From a virus: a DNA stretch of 21,411 nucleotides. Location of the stretch: positions 1-21,411 of the IMG/VR virus record IMGVR_UViG_3300030329_003445; one strand, given 5' to 3'. The notes beneath the pieces are model-generated. The model was not told where the DNA came from and searched no databases. It saw only the letters and a program-made list of their open reading frames with translations. Shown piece after piece: positions 3,999 through 13,768 of the stretch. The translations under genes and the position numbers were made by a program. Position 1 is the stretch's first letter. Each line of letters starts with the position of its first letter.

Positions 3999-6900
3999 TT
4001 TTCAAACGCTTCCGCTGTTTCATCCAGACGCTTCCGCGCGTCAGCCCGGCCCACCTCGCTCACCGCCTCATCGACCTCCTGCTCGGCCATGTTGAACGCA
4101 GAGATAAACGCAGACAGATCGATATAGCGATCCTGCTGGGTCTCGTTGCGCCCCCCCATGATCGGCTTGCCTGACTCCAAGTAGCCTTCGCCCCTTGGCG
4201 CGCCGAGTGATTGCAGAGTGTAATACTCGCGGTGGAGCTTCCGCACGCGATCAGAGAACTCCAGAAACAGCTCATCCCGGCGCTCCTGCTCGCGGCCCAG
4301 CGCCTTGCGCTGAATCTCACGGTAGCCAAAATCGCTGATCTTTACAAAACGGTGCAGGGCCGGAATCATGCGAATTTTACCCTCCACGCCGTCCATCGTT
4401 TCGGGGTCGTAGCGGAACCAGTCCTGCAAGCCCGTCTGGTTGAGTGACCAGATCATCATGTCGTCCATGCCTCGCAGCCCGCCAGCAGAGAACTCGCGGC
4501 TGGGGATGATAGCCCGGTCGCCAAATCCGTCCTTTGGGTTGCGCTGGCGGAGGTAATCGCTCCAGCCCAGCAGGAGCGTGATAACGGGGTTTAGGCCGGG
4601 TACTTGGTCGCCACCAAACTCAAGCCCGCTCGCCGCCGAGGTCATCGACTCCAGCGGTTCGCCTTTCTCCCAAGCCTCGGCAGCGCCGCGCGTCATGATG
4701 TAGGTCAAGCCGGAGATCAACCGGGAAGTCTCATCCTTCGGGATTCGGATGTAAGCCACCTTCTTCCCATAGTCACTAGTCTCATCCGGCACGATGCCGA
4801 TTGGCAGGATGTTGTAATTGGCCATGTCGTAATCAGAGACACCGTCAAACAGCTCCTTGAGCATGACGCCCAAAAGACCGGCGGAACCCGCGCCCATCAT
4901 CATGGCCCAGAGGCCATCCCATGCCGCCCAGCGCTTCCACCAACCCGATCTCGTCTTGGGATCGGTCGCCTTCTCGTAGTCGGACTTCCAGCCCTTCAGA
5001 AAGACATTCCAGAACGGCACAATACCCTTGACCACCTTGATAGCCTTGCCTTTCTTGTAGACATTCGGTGTGCCGACGAAATTGCGGATTTCCATCGCAT
5101 AATCCTTGGGCGACACGCCACGCTCTTTGAAGACCACGCCGCTGGCGAGCTTCGGCAGGGATTCTAGGACTTGCCCAGAGAACTCCAACGGCGAGGTGAT
5201 CTTCTTAAATAGGCGAATGATCTGCCGGTGATCCGCGTCCTTGGGGAGTAAATTATAGCGCGCCAGCATATCCTCAAAGTATCCGTGACCGTAGTCGCCG
5301 GAGTGCATCGTCGAGATCGCAGACAATTCAACGCCGGAGATGGCATAATTCTCCATGAGCCGAGTCACCAGCGGATCATCCCTGCCCAACGACCGGCGGA
5401 GGGCGGGGGCCAGCGCCTGCGCGTATGCCTTGCCCAGCTTGATCGAGCCGACATTGAGGTTGCGGCGCGTGCGGGAGAAGTCCCGCTTCAGGTTGGCAGC
5501 TTGGAACGCGATATTGTAGGTGATCCAGAACGGGTAAAAGCCGGTGCGAAAGATGGCATCAAGTGGCCGGATCGTCTTCTCAAGTACGCCCGGCGGATCA
5601 TTCTCAAACGAGGCGGCGATATGCTCCTCCACCTCATAGAACTTGGGTCGCCCGTTATCCAGCACCATCAAGTGACCAAAGCCCGGCGGGGGGCGCTTGG
5701 TGACAACGACCTGCCCCTCCTTGTTGACCCTCGTCGGAACCAGCGTGATCTCGGTTGGGAAATGCTTCTTCATCAGGTCAATGAAGGAGTTTTTGGACTT
5801 CTGGATGGCGATCAGGTGATTGATGGAGACGAGCTTCAGCACCGTCGCCGTCATCGGGTTGGCAATGTCGCGCAGAGTACCCATCTGCTCCTTTACAGAC
5901 GCCGGGATGTAAGGCTCCAGATAGTCCAGAACCGCGAATGTCGCGTAGAAATCCTTGTTGGGCAGAATCTTCTCCACGAAGGTGCGCTGATTGTATGCCC
6001 CAACCCTCACCGCCTCCCTCACGACCTCGATGTTGATGTCATGAAGTGCCTTGGAGGCACGCTCCATGATGGTCATACGGTCAAAGCCCATCAGCAGGCG
6101 CATATTGCGAAGCCCACGCTGGGCGCTGACCGGCTCCAGACCCATCGGGTTGGCCAGCCCAGAGCGCTCGTTCACGATCCGCTGGAGCGTCAGGTATTGC
6201 CCGAACAACTTGGTGTCGATCCCGAACTCGTCCAGCTCATTGATGACCTTGCGGTGGATCATCTTCATCATCCGGCGGTTACGGTTGTCCACCAGAGATT
6301 CCTGCTCAAAGAAATTGCGCGGGTCACGACCCGCCGGGATGTCGGTTCCCTTACGGATCGCCTCCTTCACCTTCTGAACGGCGGGATAACGGGCATCATC
6401 GAGCGCCTGCATGACATCGAGCCAGTACCCCTTCCAGCTCCGTCGGCGCAGCTCGGCCTCCTCCAGCTTGCGCTTGAGGATTGCCTCACCCTTCTCAAAC
6501 ATCTCCGATAACTGGGCGCTGTGCGCCTTCGACACGCTGAACTGGCCGTTGTTAAGGAACTCCTGCAATCCAAAGAACGCCTTCTTCACCTCCGGCTTGG
6601 CGTCGATGTAATTCCAGAACATCTTGTAGAAGTGCGGCGAGTGTTCCTGCAAAAGCCCCGGCGAATTAAGCATGACCGACAGGGCATCGGCATACAGCTC
6701 CTTGCTCGACTCCCGGTACTTGATGTAATGCGGAGAAACCTCCTCCCGGTTGAACGGATGCCAGAACTCGGACAGGGCGATCAGCTCACCCGCGATCACA
6801 TCCGCCTCGGCCAAGCCACGCTTCTGGATGGCCTCCTCCACCAGCTCCGAGTATCGCTTGCTAACTTGCTCCCGCCAGCGCTCCATCCCTGCTGGATCGG

Positions 6901-9900
6901 TGGAGGGCCGTGGGCTGTACTCACGCTCGGCCTGCCTCCGCAACGCGGCGCGGTCGCCCTTGTCCAAGCCCTTGCCGCCGGGCGTGATAGGGAAAGTCTT
7001 CTTCAGGAACTCCGTCAGGGATGCCAGCCGCCCCAGAATGTTACCCCGCTTCAAGTGTTGATCGGGGAGGTAGTCGATCAAGTGGCCAATCTCATGGGCC
7101 AGCACCTTGGCGGCGGTGATCGGATCGAGGAAGATCGAGCGATCCAGATGGATTTCAATCCCGCCCGGCCCGTACCTGAAAAATCCAGCTGTACCACCGC
7201 GCAGCTTCCGCAGCTTGGGCAGCTCACCCAGCAGCTCCTTGGCCAACGCCACCAGCTCCGGCAGCATTACTGGGTTGATATGATCCAGACCGCCCAGCTC
7301 CATCTGCACAACCTCCGGCGCTTCGCCCTTCTTGACCGGGGCAGCAGAGAAGGTGATCTTCGGGCGAATCGGCCTGTCTTCCACCATCAAGCCAGCCTGT
7401 CCGCGCTCCCGCCCGAACCAAGAGTCGCTTTGAGGCAGGCCCAAGGTTGCACGCCTGCTGGTTGGGGTTGCGCCGCCGGTAATGACATCGGCCAGCACGC
7501 CCGCCTCGATGAGTGTGTCCAGTACATTGGCCTTTTCCGGCGAGAGCGACCCCTTGAAATAGGCGAGGCCGGAGGCGGCTCCCGCCTGCTGCGCCTCCCG
7601 GCGGATCGAGGCCACCAGCTCGTCGATCGGCGTGGAGAGGTTCAGCTCGGAGAGCGTCCGCACATGGCCGGTGGTGGTCGTGTACATGAGCGACACATGA
7701 CCTTCACCGTGCATGATGTTCTGGCCCACCGCAGCCACATCCTTCACCACATCCGGCCCGATAGGCCGGGCAATCTCCGGCCCCAAAAGTGGATCTACCT
7801 CCGGCCCTGCCGTCTCGATAATCTTGCCATCCCACTTGCCCGACGCATCCATGAGCGCCGCCTTGCGGTGATCGATTGTCACCGCGCCAAGAAAAAGCGG
7901 TTTAAGGAACGGATTCTCCACCAGAGCGCGGGTTGTCTCCATGTCCTTGGCGCTCGGCTTGGGATCGCCGGATGGATGATTATGCACCATGTAAAACCCG
8001 TCCGCGCCGTGGGCCTTGAATGAGTTGATGAGCGCCTCAAGGGAGGCAGGGCCGGGCGGCAGCGCCGCCACGCTGGTCGGCATCCGGCTGGTGACACTAT
8101 GCACGGCCACCACCTTGCCCTGCCTCATAAGCACCCAGCGGTAGGTTTCGATTGAGGCGTTTCGGAACACTTGGAACACCTCCGACGCATGGTTGATGCC
8201 GTCGATCCGTCGCCCGGCAATCTCCAACCCGCGCGGTGTGCTGATGTCCTCGCGCACTTTACGGGCGATCACCCGCTGCGGGGATGGCGCGGCCCTGTCC
8301 AGCGGCGCTGGCTCCTTCACGACCGGGTTGTTCCCAACACCAACCGCCGCCTCCAGCGCCTCAAAATTCACCTGTGGCTCCGACTTGTACCGGGGAGCCG
8401 CCGAGGGGGCGACATACCCGATGGGCGTCTCTGAAATATCACCCTTAACCGACGCACCCAGAAGCCGCAGCTTGGCCAAGATGATGCCGCTGTTCCATCG
8501 ATCCACTTTTAGGCCCGAATCGAGGATTTGCATCTCCGCCCGGCTGGCAGTCGTCAGGCGGTTGACCCGCCCGGCCATCTGCACAAACTCCAGAGCGCTA
8601 AACGGCGGCGTGATGACAATCATCGAGCGGGGCGCGTCCCCATAGAGATCATCCAGACTAACGCCCGTGCCGCCCGTCTCCGGCGTGGCCAGCACCACCT
8701 TGTGAGTGCCGTCCTGAAATTTCTCGATCGTCTCCTGCTTGGCTTGCCGCGCCGATTCGCTTGCCGCAGAACCAAATAGCCTGCCCACCTCGCCCGGCAT
8801 ATCCTTGTTGAGTTTCTGGAAGATCGCATTCAGCCCGTCATCCAAGCCCCATTTGCCCTGCTCAACGCGCTGGGCGAACACCACCACCTGACGCCCCTCT
8901 GCCACCGCCGCCTTGGTCAGCTTCATCGCATGAACCGCCTTCATGCTCTCAAGCGCATTACGCCCGGCCATCATCACAAGACGCTGGACAGCGCCAAATG
9001 GCTGTCCTTGGCTCGTATATTCCTCCTGCGCCAAGGACATGACCTTTTCTACAGTCTGGACTTGTTCATCGGTGAGCTGAACGCGCCGGAAATTGATGTC
9101 AATGTTGTCGAGCGGAACCTCATGCTTTATCGCCAGACCGGCGCGCGTCATGTTGTCAAACATCCGCTCGATATTGCGCTCGATCTGATCCATCGTAACC
9201 TCCAGCTTCGTGACAGGATCAACATAGGGGATAAATTGAACGCGAGGCTCGCCTCCCACATCCACCACCTCTTTCACAAGGCCCACATCCAACAGAGCCT
9301 GCTCCGGCGACATCCGCTTGCCTTGGCGGTTGACCAAAACCGAGTTGAGATAAAAAATGCCATGCGCTTTGTCCAAGGGGGTCGCCGTGGCAAACACGGC
9401 ATGATCCGCCGACTCGGCCAGCTTGCGGCCCCGGTGAGCCTGAATTGAGGAGCCTTGATTGCGGAGATTGTGGGCCTCGTCAAAGATCACCGTCTGCCAG
9501 CCCTCCGGCTTGACCACGCCACGCGCCACATCGGTATAGGTGGCCACCATGATTTCATGTTCCGGCCTGATCTCTCCGCCCCGGTAGCGCCACAGCTCCA
9601 CCCCCAACATTGCGGAGTCACGCGCAAAGGCATCGTTGATGATGCCGTCACTCTCGGTGACAATCAGAACCGGCTTGATGGGGGGCAGGGGAAGGGCGCT
9701 CTCGACAGGGGCCACCTCGCCCATTGGAGCCACCGAACGCTGGATTTCCTTGGCCTTGGCAATCGCAGCCGCCGCGATGGAGATTTCCACCATCGTCTTG
9801 CCAGCGCCTGTGCCGCTGAAGATCGCAAAGTCCCGGCCACTCGTCAGCGCATCCAGCGCCCGGTTGACCTCCTCAATCTGGTGGGGTCGCAGGATTTTAG

Positions 9901-12900
9901 CCTGCGCCGGGATCAGCTTGGCGGTGTGGTCGGGCTTGTTGGCCCGGCTGGGGGCGAGGTTCCTTCTCGCCTTGACGATTTGCTTGGGAGGTCGAGAAGG
10001 GGGCTTTCCAGACCGCCGCTTCTTTCCGGGTGCGTCAAAAAGCCCGCCAAGCTGAAGCTGTCGATCACTACGGACGACCTTTTCGGTTGGCTTGGGCTTG
10101 GGTTCTCTTGAGAGTTTTGCATTGTTCTCTACATTTTCAAAGCCGGGGAAGAAGTCGGGAAACTCGTCCAGACTGTCCACCTTGACTGGGTTATCTCCAT
10201 CGAACAGGGTAAACCCCGGCCCGTCGGAGAACATATCCTGCTGGGTTGTCATGTCGGATGCAATCTCTTTCGAGTCATCCTTCTTGAGTGAATCCTTGAG
10301 CTTGGCCTCCGCCTTCCTCTCCGCCTCCAGCGTGCGCTTGGACTCGGCCAGCAACTGCTCATTGTCGAAGCTGAAGAACTCCTGCCCCAGCTCCTCCTCG
10401 ATCGAGCGCATCTCCTCGATCTCCTTCTGGGTCAGATTGATGCCCCGCAGCTCCTTCTTCTTTAGTTTCTTCCAGCGCACGACAAGCGGGTTGGGCTGCA
10501 CCTTGTAGCGGCCCGTGTTGGCATCCTCCAGCATCCAATCCGGCCCAAGGCGGGAATTAACAAAGCCCCTGATAATCTCCAGTACGCTCTGCTCTTGAAA
10601 CATATCAATTGCATTGGGATCATGATTGGCGATGTGCCGATACACATCATCAAAGAAACCCGAAAATTCAGCGGCGGTGTCCGTCATGCTCACACGCCCC
10701 GCCTTGGTGTATTGAATGTTCTGCGCCAGCGCCGCCGCCATGCCGCGCGCCACCTTGATCTCCTGCGTCTCGTTAATCTGCCCCTGCTCAGAGAATTGAT
10801 CGAAGACCTTGGCAACGGAATCCCGGCCCTTGGCCCCCTTGTGCAAATCAATAAGGCCGTTGACCATCTCGGAGATGGCATCCGCCAGCGCCGTCTCCCC
10901 CTTGGCGCGCAGCTTCAGCACCGGGGCAATGGCCCCTCGGATCAAGCCCTCCCGGTAGACCGCCGGGATGTCAGGGTTATTGTAAGACTTGGTAAGTGCC
11001 GGGTTTTGGAACGCGCCCTGCGCCAGCAGATGCTTGAGGTATCCCTCAAAGCGCCCCGCATCCTCCACGATCGCGCGGCGCGTGTTGAAATCAATCCCGT
11101 GTTCCCCGATCTGCTTTGTGAACCACGACTGCTGCTCCTTCAGCGTTTCCTTGGTAGCAAGATTCGCCAAGGCATCAGGAGGGACTTGCCCAGCGTCGTT
11201 AACAGCCATGACACTTGTCTGCTCGACCAACCCCTCCGACGGGTTAAGCAGATCGACAACTGAATTAGCATTTTCAATCGACTCCGGCGTCGCCAGATCG
11301 TGGGAAGGCAGCAGTCGTACAAGCAGATGGTCATCAGTAGGCCGCGCAGATAATCCAAAGTGCTCCGCCATCTCGTTCTGGACTTGCCCGAACTTGGCGA
11401 GCTGGTCGGCGTCAAGCCGCTGGATGCTCTGGAATCTCCCGTTGCCACCTAATACGCGGAACACCCCATCCGTACCCTGACTTATCATCACCGGGCCATC
11501 CCCGGCGCTTGGCCCCATTGTGGTGTACGAATAAGGTTCCCAATTCTGTGCCATCCGAATGACCTTCTCCTTCTCGGACGGCAGCTCGGAGTAATCTCTG
11601 GTGTTTCGCAGAGGATTGTAAAGCTCGTTCTTCGCGAACCCATCCCCCACATGGCTCGACTGAATCTCCGACTTGGGAACCCAAGCATATACCGAATCCT
11701 GACGGCTTTCCTTGGCCCCCATCACAAAGGAAGCCTTGCCCTTGTGAACATTGGGATTGCTGACAGGCAGGAATGTGTCGCCGGTTGAGGGAGGCTCACC
11801 CTCCGCTGGCGGCTCGACTTCGCCCAGCATCTCCCTCAACTGCTGCTCCATCTCTTTCTGTTTATCGTAGTGTAATTGAGTCTCCGCAGCCAGCGCGTCA
11901 TAGTTCGGGTCATCCACATCCGCATTTCGCGATCTTTCAAACGCCGCGTCCAATGTCGCTCGGACATCAGCCATGTCTAAAACATGAGCCATAATGTTAG
12001 GATCACCCCCCACAAGCTCGGTGATCTCATCCTCCAGTTTGTTGAGAGTTTGATTGTCAGTCTTTGGATCAGCAAGGTCGCGAACCCTCCAAGTAATCTG
12101 ATCTGAAACAGGTTGAGGCTTATCTACTGCCGGAGCCGGTTCAATCTCCCGCCCAGGTGGTGGTTCTGCTGGCGGCTCCGGCTTCGGTTCTGCTGGCGGT
12201 TCCGGCTTCGGTTCCGGCGCTTTTGGTGGAGGCGGTTTCGGCACTTCCACATCCCTCGGCTTTGGCTCCGCCGGTAGCGGAATCTCGACCGGGGGCAAAG
12301 TTTCACCCGGCGCTGGCTCGGCTGGCTTTGGCTCGGCTGGCTTTGTCTTGGCGGTGCGCCCCGATACATGATCTACAAGCTCCCAGTTGATGGGATAACC
12401 CTCCTTGGCCATCCGATCTCTGGTAATGCTTCCCTCGCGGGACAAGCGAGGGATACCCAACGCACTCATCAAGGCCGCGCCAATGATTGCATTCTCCGCA
12501 GCGGCCCCGACATCCTCGGCCTCCATCACTCCCGGCGTTTGCAACGCCAGCAGATAGGCCGTCGTAGCCCCCTGACCACTCACAAATTCAGCCGTCTTGG
12601 CCAGACGCTCCAAGTTGACATTCATTTTTTCAGGAGACATCTTGGGTAACAGACCGCGCGCCTTGGCCACAAATTTACCCGGCTCCAACTGCTCCACCTT
12701 GATCCCGGCTTGGCGCAGCTTCTTCATCACCACATTGCTGCCGAATGTCCTGCCGAGTTTGTCCACCACCGGGATTCCGGCCACCATCGCCATACCCAGC
12801 GGGTTGATGCTGCCATCTTCGTTGAAACCGATGGCCCCGACGGCAATGCCTTGCTCCGCGCCGGTCGCCCATCTCTGGGCAGACTCCACGCGCTGACGAG

Positions 12901-13768
12901 TTGCGGCTGGGAGCCTGCCTCTGCCAGAGGGATCGCGGAGCACGGGGCGGCTGGGGTCTACCCCTTTTGCCTTCAATGTACTTCTGCCTCCAGCCGCCAT
13001 CGCACCGATCAGGACAGCAAACTCTCCCGCCATCACCGTTCCCTTTTGCGCCCAGCGCGAGGCCCACGGTTTCTTCTCCACATCCTCCCAGAATGGAAGG
13101 GGAGCGTGTTTGTCACGCACAAAGGTGCTTATATTGTTGGCCTTCTGGCCCTCGTCACCAAACCCCAAGGTCAACAAGTCTGCCACCGCCGCCGAGGCGA
13201 ACTTGCCGCCCATGTGAACAGGCTCGCCCACAAGTCTCTGGTAAGGTTCAAGCCCAACATCCTCCACCATCTTCAACCCCAGACCGCCCATGTTCGCGGC
13301 GTGATCCGCGTCCAACTGGGCCAGCGCCTGCGCCCGTTCCGCTTCCGTCCTGTGCGTGGCGCTGTTGTGGATCAACTCTCGATCCGCCTCGTACTTGAGC
13401 CGGAACTGCTCGGCCATTTCCGCCGTGCGCTTGTACTCCGAATGGCGCTTCTTTCTCTCATCAGACCCCCGAAACAGGCGATCTTCCGTCTCGTACTTTT
13501 CAAAGAAACCCTGCTTCTTCGCGCCGCCTTTGGGACTGCCGATCCGGCCAAACAAGGGAACCATCTTGTCCTTGCTTCCTTGAAGAAGGTCAGAGAGGCC
13601 GGGGCCGCGCGTCGTGGGTTTGCTTAACCCCTCGACATACGCCTTGAACTCCTCGTTCTTGAGGAAACCGGGGTCTTTCTCGGCCAACCACGGGGCCAGC
13701 TTTTCATCCGGCACATCCTTGAAGCGCGGGTCTTTCTCACGAACCCAATCTAGTACCTTGTTGGGCAT
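3995..13768 (-). CDS. Giant polyvalent protein: ParB/DdrB-like + SF2 helicase + RadC-like JAB + zinc peptidase + LPD38-like C-terminus
   Basis: This single 3257-residue frame joins several domains. Residues 1-50 hold two copies of a W-[VL]-x-E-K-D/P motif. About 470-560 is Pro/Glu/Lys linker. About 655-1010 is a ParB/DdrB-like region with GGNGR at 774-778. About 1300-1740 is a superfamily 2 helicase: Walker A GTGAGKT near 1319, DEAH near 1430, ATATP near 1458, QMAGRVNR at 1730-1737. A RadC-like JAB domain has H1929-N-H1931, S1939 and D1942 in JAMM spacing. An HEIGH zinc peptidase lies at 2225-2229 with likely third ligand Glu2357 (SSKELYADA). From about 2700 to the end it resembles the LPD38 domain of polyvalent proteins, with a hydrophobic patch near 2950-2970. 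No N6-methyltransferase motif is seen, unlike phage P1 DarB. Such proteins are thought to be packaged and ejected with phage DNA to protect or prepare it. The gene follows the portal and an internal virion-like gene, sharing one base with the latter's stop (TAATG). Its start lacks a clear Shine-Dalgarno. Confidence 0.9.
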   Translation of the reverse strand: MPNKVLDWVREKDPRFKDVPDEKLAPWLAEKDPGFLKNEEFKAYVEGLSKPTTRGPGLSDLLQGSKDKMVPLFGRIGSPKGGAKKQGFFEKYETEDRLFRGSDERKKRHSEYKRTAEMAEQFRLKYEADRELIHNSATHRTEAERAQALAQLDADHAANMGGLGLKMVEDVGLEPYQRLVGEPVHMGGKFASAAVADLLTLGFGDEGQKANNISTFVRDKHAPLPFWEDVEKKPWASRWAQKGTVMAGEFAVLIGAMAAGGRSTLKAKGVDPSRPVLRDPSGRGRLPAATRQRVESAQRWATGAEQGIAVGAIGFNEDGSINPLGMAMVAGIPVVDKLGRTFGSNVVMKKLRQAGIKVEQLEPGKFVAKARGLLPKMSPEKMNVNLERLAKTAEFVSGQGATTAYLLALQTPGVMEAEDVGAAAENAIIGAALMSALGIPRLSREGSITRDRMAKEGYPINWELVDHVSGRTAKTKPAEPKPAEPAPGETLPPVEIPLPAEPKPRDVEVPKPPPPKAPEPKPEPPAEPKPEPPAEPPPGREIEPAPAVDKPQPVSDQITWRVRDLADPKTDNQTLNKLEDEITELVGGDPNIMAHVLDMADVRATLDAAFERSRNADVDDPNYDALAAETQLHYDKQKEMEQQLREMLGEVEPPAEGEPPSTGDTFLPVSNPNVHKGKASFVMGAKESRQDSVYAWVPKSEIQSSHVGDGFAKNELYNPLRNTRDYSELPSEKEKVIRMAQNWEPYSYTTMGPSAGDGPVMISQGTDGVFRVLGGNGRFQSIQRLDADQLAKFGQVQNEMAEHFGLSARPTDDHLLVRLLPSHDLATPESIENANSVVDLLNPSEGLVEQTSVMAVNDAGQVPPDALANLATKETLKEQQSWFTKQIGEHGIDFNTRRAIVEDAGRFEGYLKHLLAQGAFQNPALTKSYNNPDIPAVYREGLIRGAIAPVLKLRAKGETALADAISEMVNGLIDLHKGAKGRDSVAKVFDQFSEQGQINETQEIKVARGMAAALAQNIQYTKAGRVSMTDTAAEFSGFFDDVYRHIANHDPNAIDMFQEQSVLEIIRGFVNSRLGPDWMLEDANTGRYKVQPNPLVVRWKKLKKKELRGINLTQKEIEEMRSIEEELGQEFFSFDNEQLLAESKRTLEAERKAEAKLKDSLKKDDSKEIASDMTTQQDMFSDGPGFTLFDGDNPVKVDSLDEFPDFFPGFENVENNAKLSREPKPKPTEKVVRSDRQLQLGGLFDAPGKKRRSGKPPSRPPKQIVKARRNLAPSRANKPDHTAKLIPAQAKILRPHQIEEVNRALDALTSGRDFAIFSGTGAGKTMVEISIAAAAIAKAKEIQRSVAPMGEVAPVESALPLPPIKPVLIVTESDGIINDAFARDSAMLGVELWRYRGGEIRPEHEIMVATYTDVARGVVKPEGWQTVIFDEAHNLRNQGSSIQAHRGRKLAESADHAVFATATPLDKAHGIFYLNSVLVNRQGKRMSPEQALLDVGLVKEVVDVGGEPRVQFIPYVDPVTKLEVTMDQIERNIERMFDNMTRAGLAIKHEVPLDNIDINFRRVQLTDEQVQTVEKVMSLAQEEYTSQGQPFGAVQRLVMMAGRNALESMKAVHAMKLTKAAVAEGRQVVVFAQRVEQGKWGLDDGLNAIFQKLNKDMPGEVGRLFGSAASESARQAKQETIEKFQDGTHKVVLATPETGGTGVSLDDLYGDAPRSMIVITPPFSALEFVQMAGRVNRLTTASRAEMQILDSGLKVDRWNSGIILAKLRLLGASVKGDISETPIGYVAPSAAPRYKSEPQVNFEALEAAVGVGNNPVVKEPAPLDRAAPSPQRVIARKVREDISTPRGLEIAGRRIDGINHASEVFQVFRNASIETYRWVLMRQGKVVAVHSVTSRMPTSVAALPPGPASLEALINSFKAHGADGFYMVHNHPSGDPKPSAKDMETTRALVENPFLKPLFLGAVTIDHRKAALMDASGKWDGKIIETAGPEVDPLLGPEIARPIGPDVVKDVAAVGQNIMHGEGHVSLMYTTTTGHVRTLSELNLSTPIDELVASIRREAQQAGAASGLAYFKGSLSPEKANVLDTLIEAGVLADVITGGATPTSRRATLGLPQSDSWFGRERGQAGLMVEDRPIRPKITFSAAPVKKGEAPEVVQMELGGLDHINPVMLPELVALAKELLGELPKLRKLRGGTAGFFRYGPGGIEIHLDRSIFLDPITAAKVLAHEIGHLIDYLPDQHLKRGNILGRLASLTEFLKKTFPITPGGKGLDKGDRAALRRQAEREYSPRPSTDPAGMERWREQVSKRYSELVEEAIQKRGLAEADVIAGELIALSEFWHPFNREEVSPHYIKYRESSKELYADALSVMLNSPGLLQEHSPHFYKMFWNYIDAKPEVKKAFFGLQEFLNNGQFSVSKAHSAQLSEMFEKGEAILKRKLEEAELRRRSWKGYWLDVMQALDDARYPAVQKVKEAIRKGTDIPAGRDPRNFFEQESLVDNRNRRMMKMIHRKVINELDEFGIDTKLFGQYLTLQRIVNERSGLANPMGLEPVSAQRGLRNMRLLMGFDRMTIMERASKALHDINIEVVREAVRVGAYNQRTFVEKILPNKDFYATFAVLDYLEPYIPASVKEQMGTLRDIANPMTATVLKLVSINHLIAIQKSKNSFIDLMKKHFPTEITLVPTRVNKEGQVVVTKRPPPGFGHLMVLDNGRPKFYEVEEHIAASFENDPPGVLEKTIRPLDAIFRTGFYPFWITYNIAFQAANLKRDFSRTRRNLNVGSIKLGKAYAQALAPALRRSLGRDDPLVTRLMENYAISGVELSAISTMHSGDYGHGYFEDMLARYNLLPKDADHRQIIRLFKKITSPLEFSGQVLESLPKLASGVVFKERGVSPKDYAMEIRNFVGTPNVYKKGKAIKVVKGIVPFWNVFLKGWKSDYEKATDPKTRSGWWKRWAAWDGLWAMMMGAGSAGLLGVMLKELFDGVSDYDMANYNILPIGIVPDETSDYGKKVAYIRIPKDETSRLISGLTYIMTRGAAEAWEKGEPLESMTSAASGLEFGGDQVPGLNPVITLLLGWSDYLRQRNPKDGFGDRAIIPSREFSAGGLRGMDDMMIWSLNQTGLQDWFRYDPETMDGVEGKIRMIPALHRFVKISDFGYREIQRKALGREQERRDELFLEFSDRVRKLHREYYTLQSLGAPRGEGYLESGKPIMGGRNETQQDRYIDLSAFISAFNMAEQEVDEAVSEVGRADARKRLDETAEAFEK
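12162..12209. repeat. 24-bp tandem repeat in the Pro-rich linker of the giant gene
   Basis: Two 24-base units, 12162-12185 and 12186-12209, differ at one position and are followed by a partial third copy from 12210. A shorter 15-base duplication, GGCTCGGCTGGCTTT, lies at 12315-12329 and 12330-12344. Both are in frame and encode Pro-Glu-Lys-Ala linker between the N-terminal part and the ParB-like domain. In-frame tandem units allow length change without breaking the gene. Confidence 0.7.

Noticed and set aside
5285-8023. Long plus-strand open frames of 408 aa (5285-6511) and 500 aa (6521-8023) antisense to the giant gene
   Set aside because: They lie wholly opposite a frame with recognisable catalytic motifs, are rich in His/Arg/Leu/Gln as expected of antisense G+C-rich coding DNA, and show no domain or ribosome site.
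3995-13768. A DarB-type N6-adenine methyltransferase domain within the giant protein
   Set aside because: I looked for NPPY, NPPF or DPPY-type motifs before the helicase and found none. The region is better explained by a ParB/DdrB-like domain.
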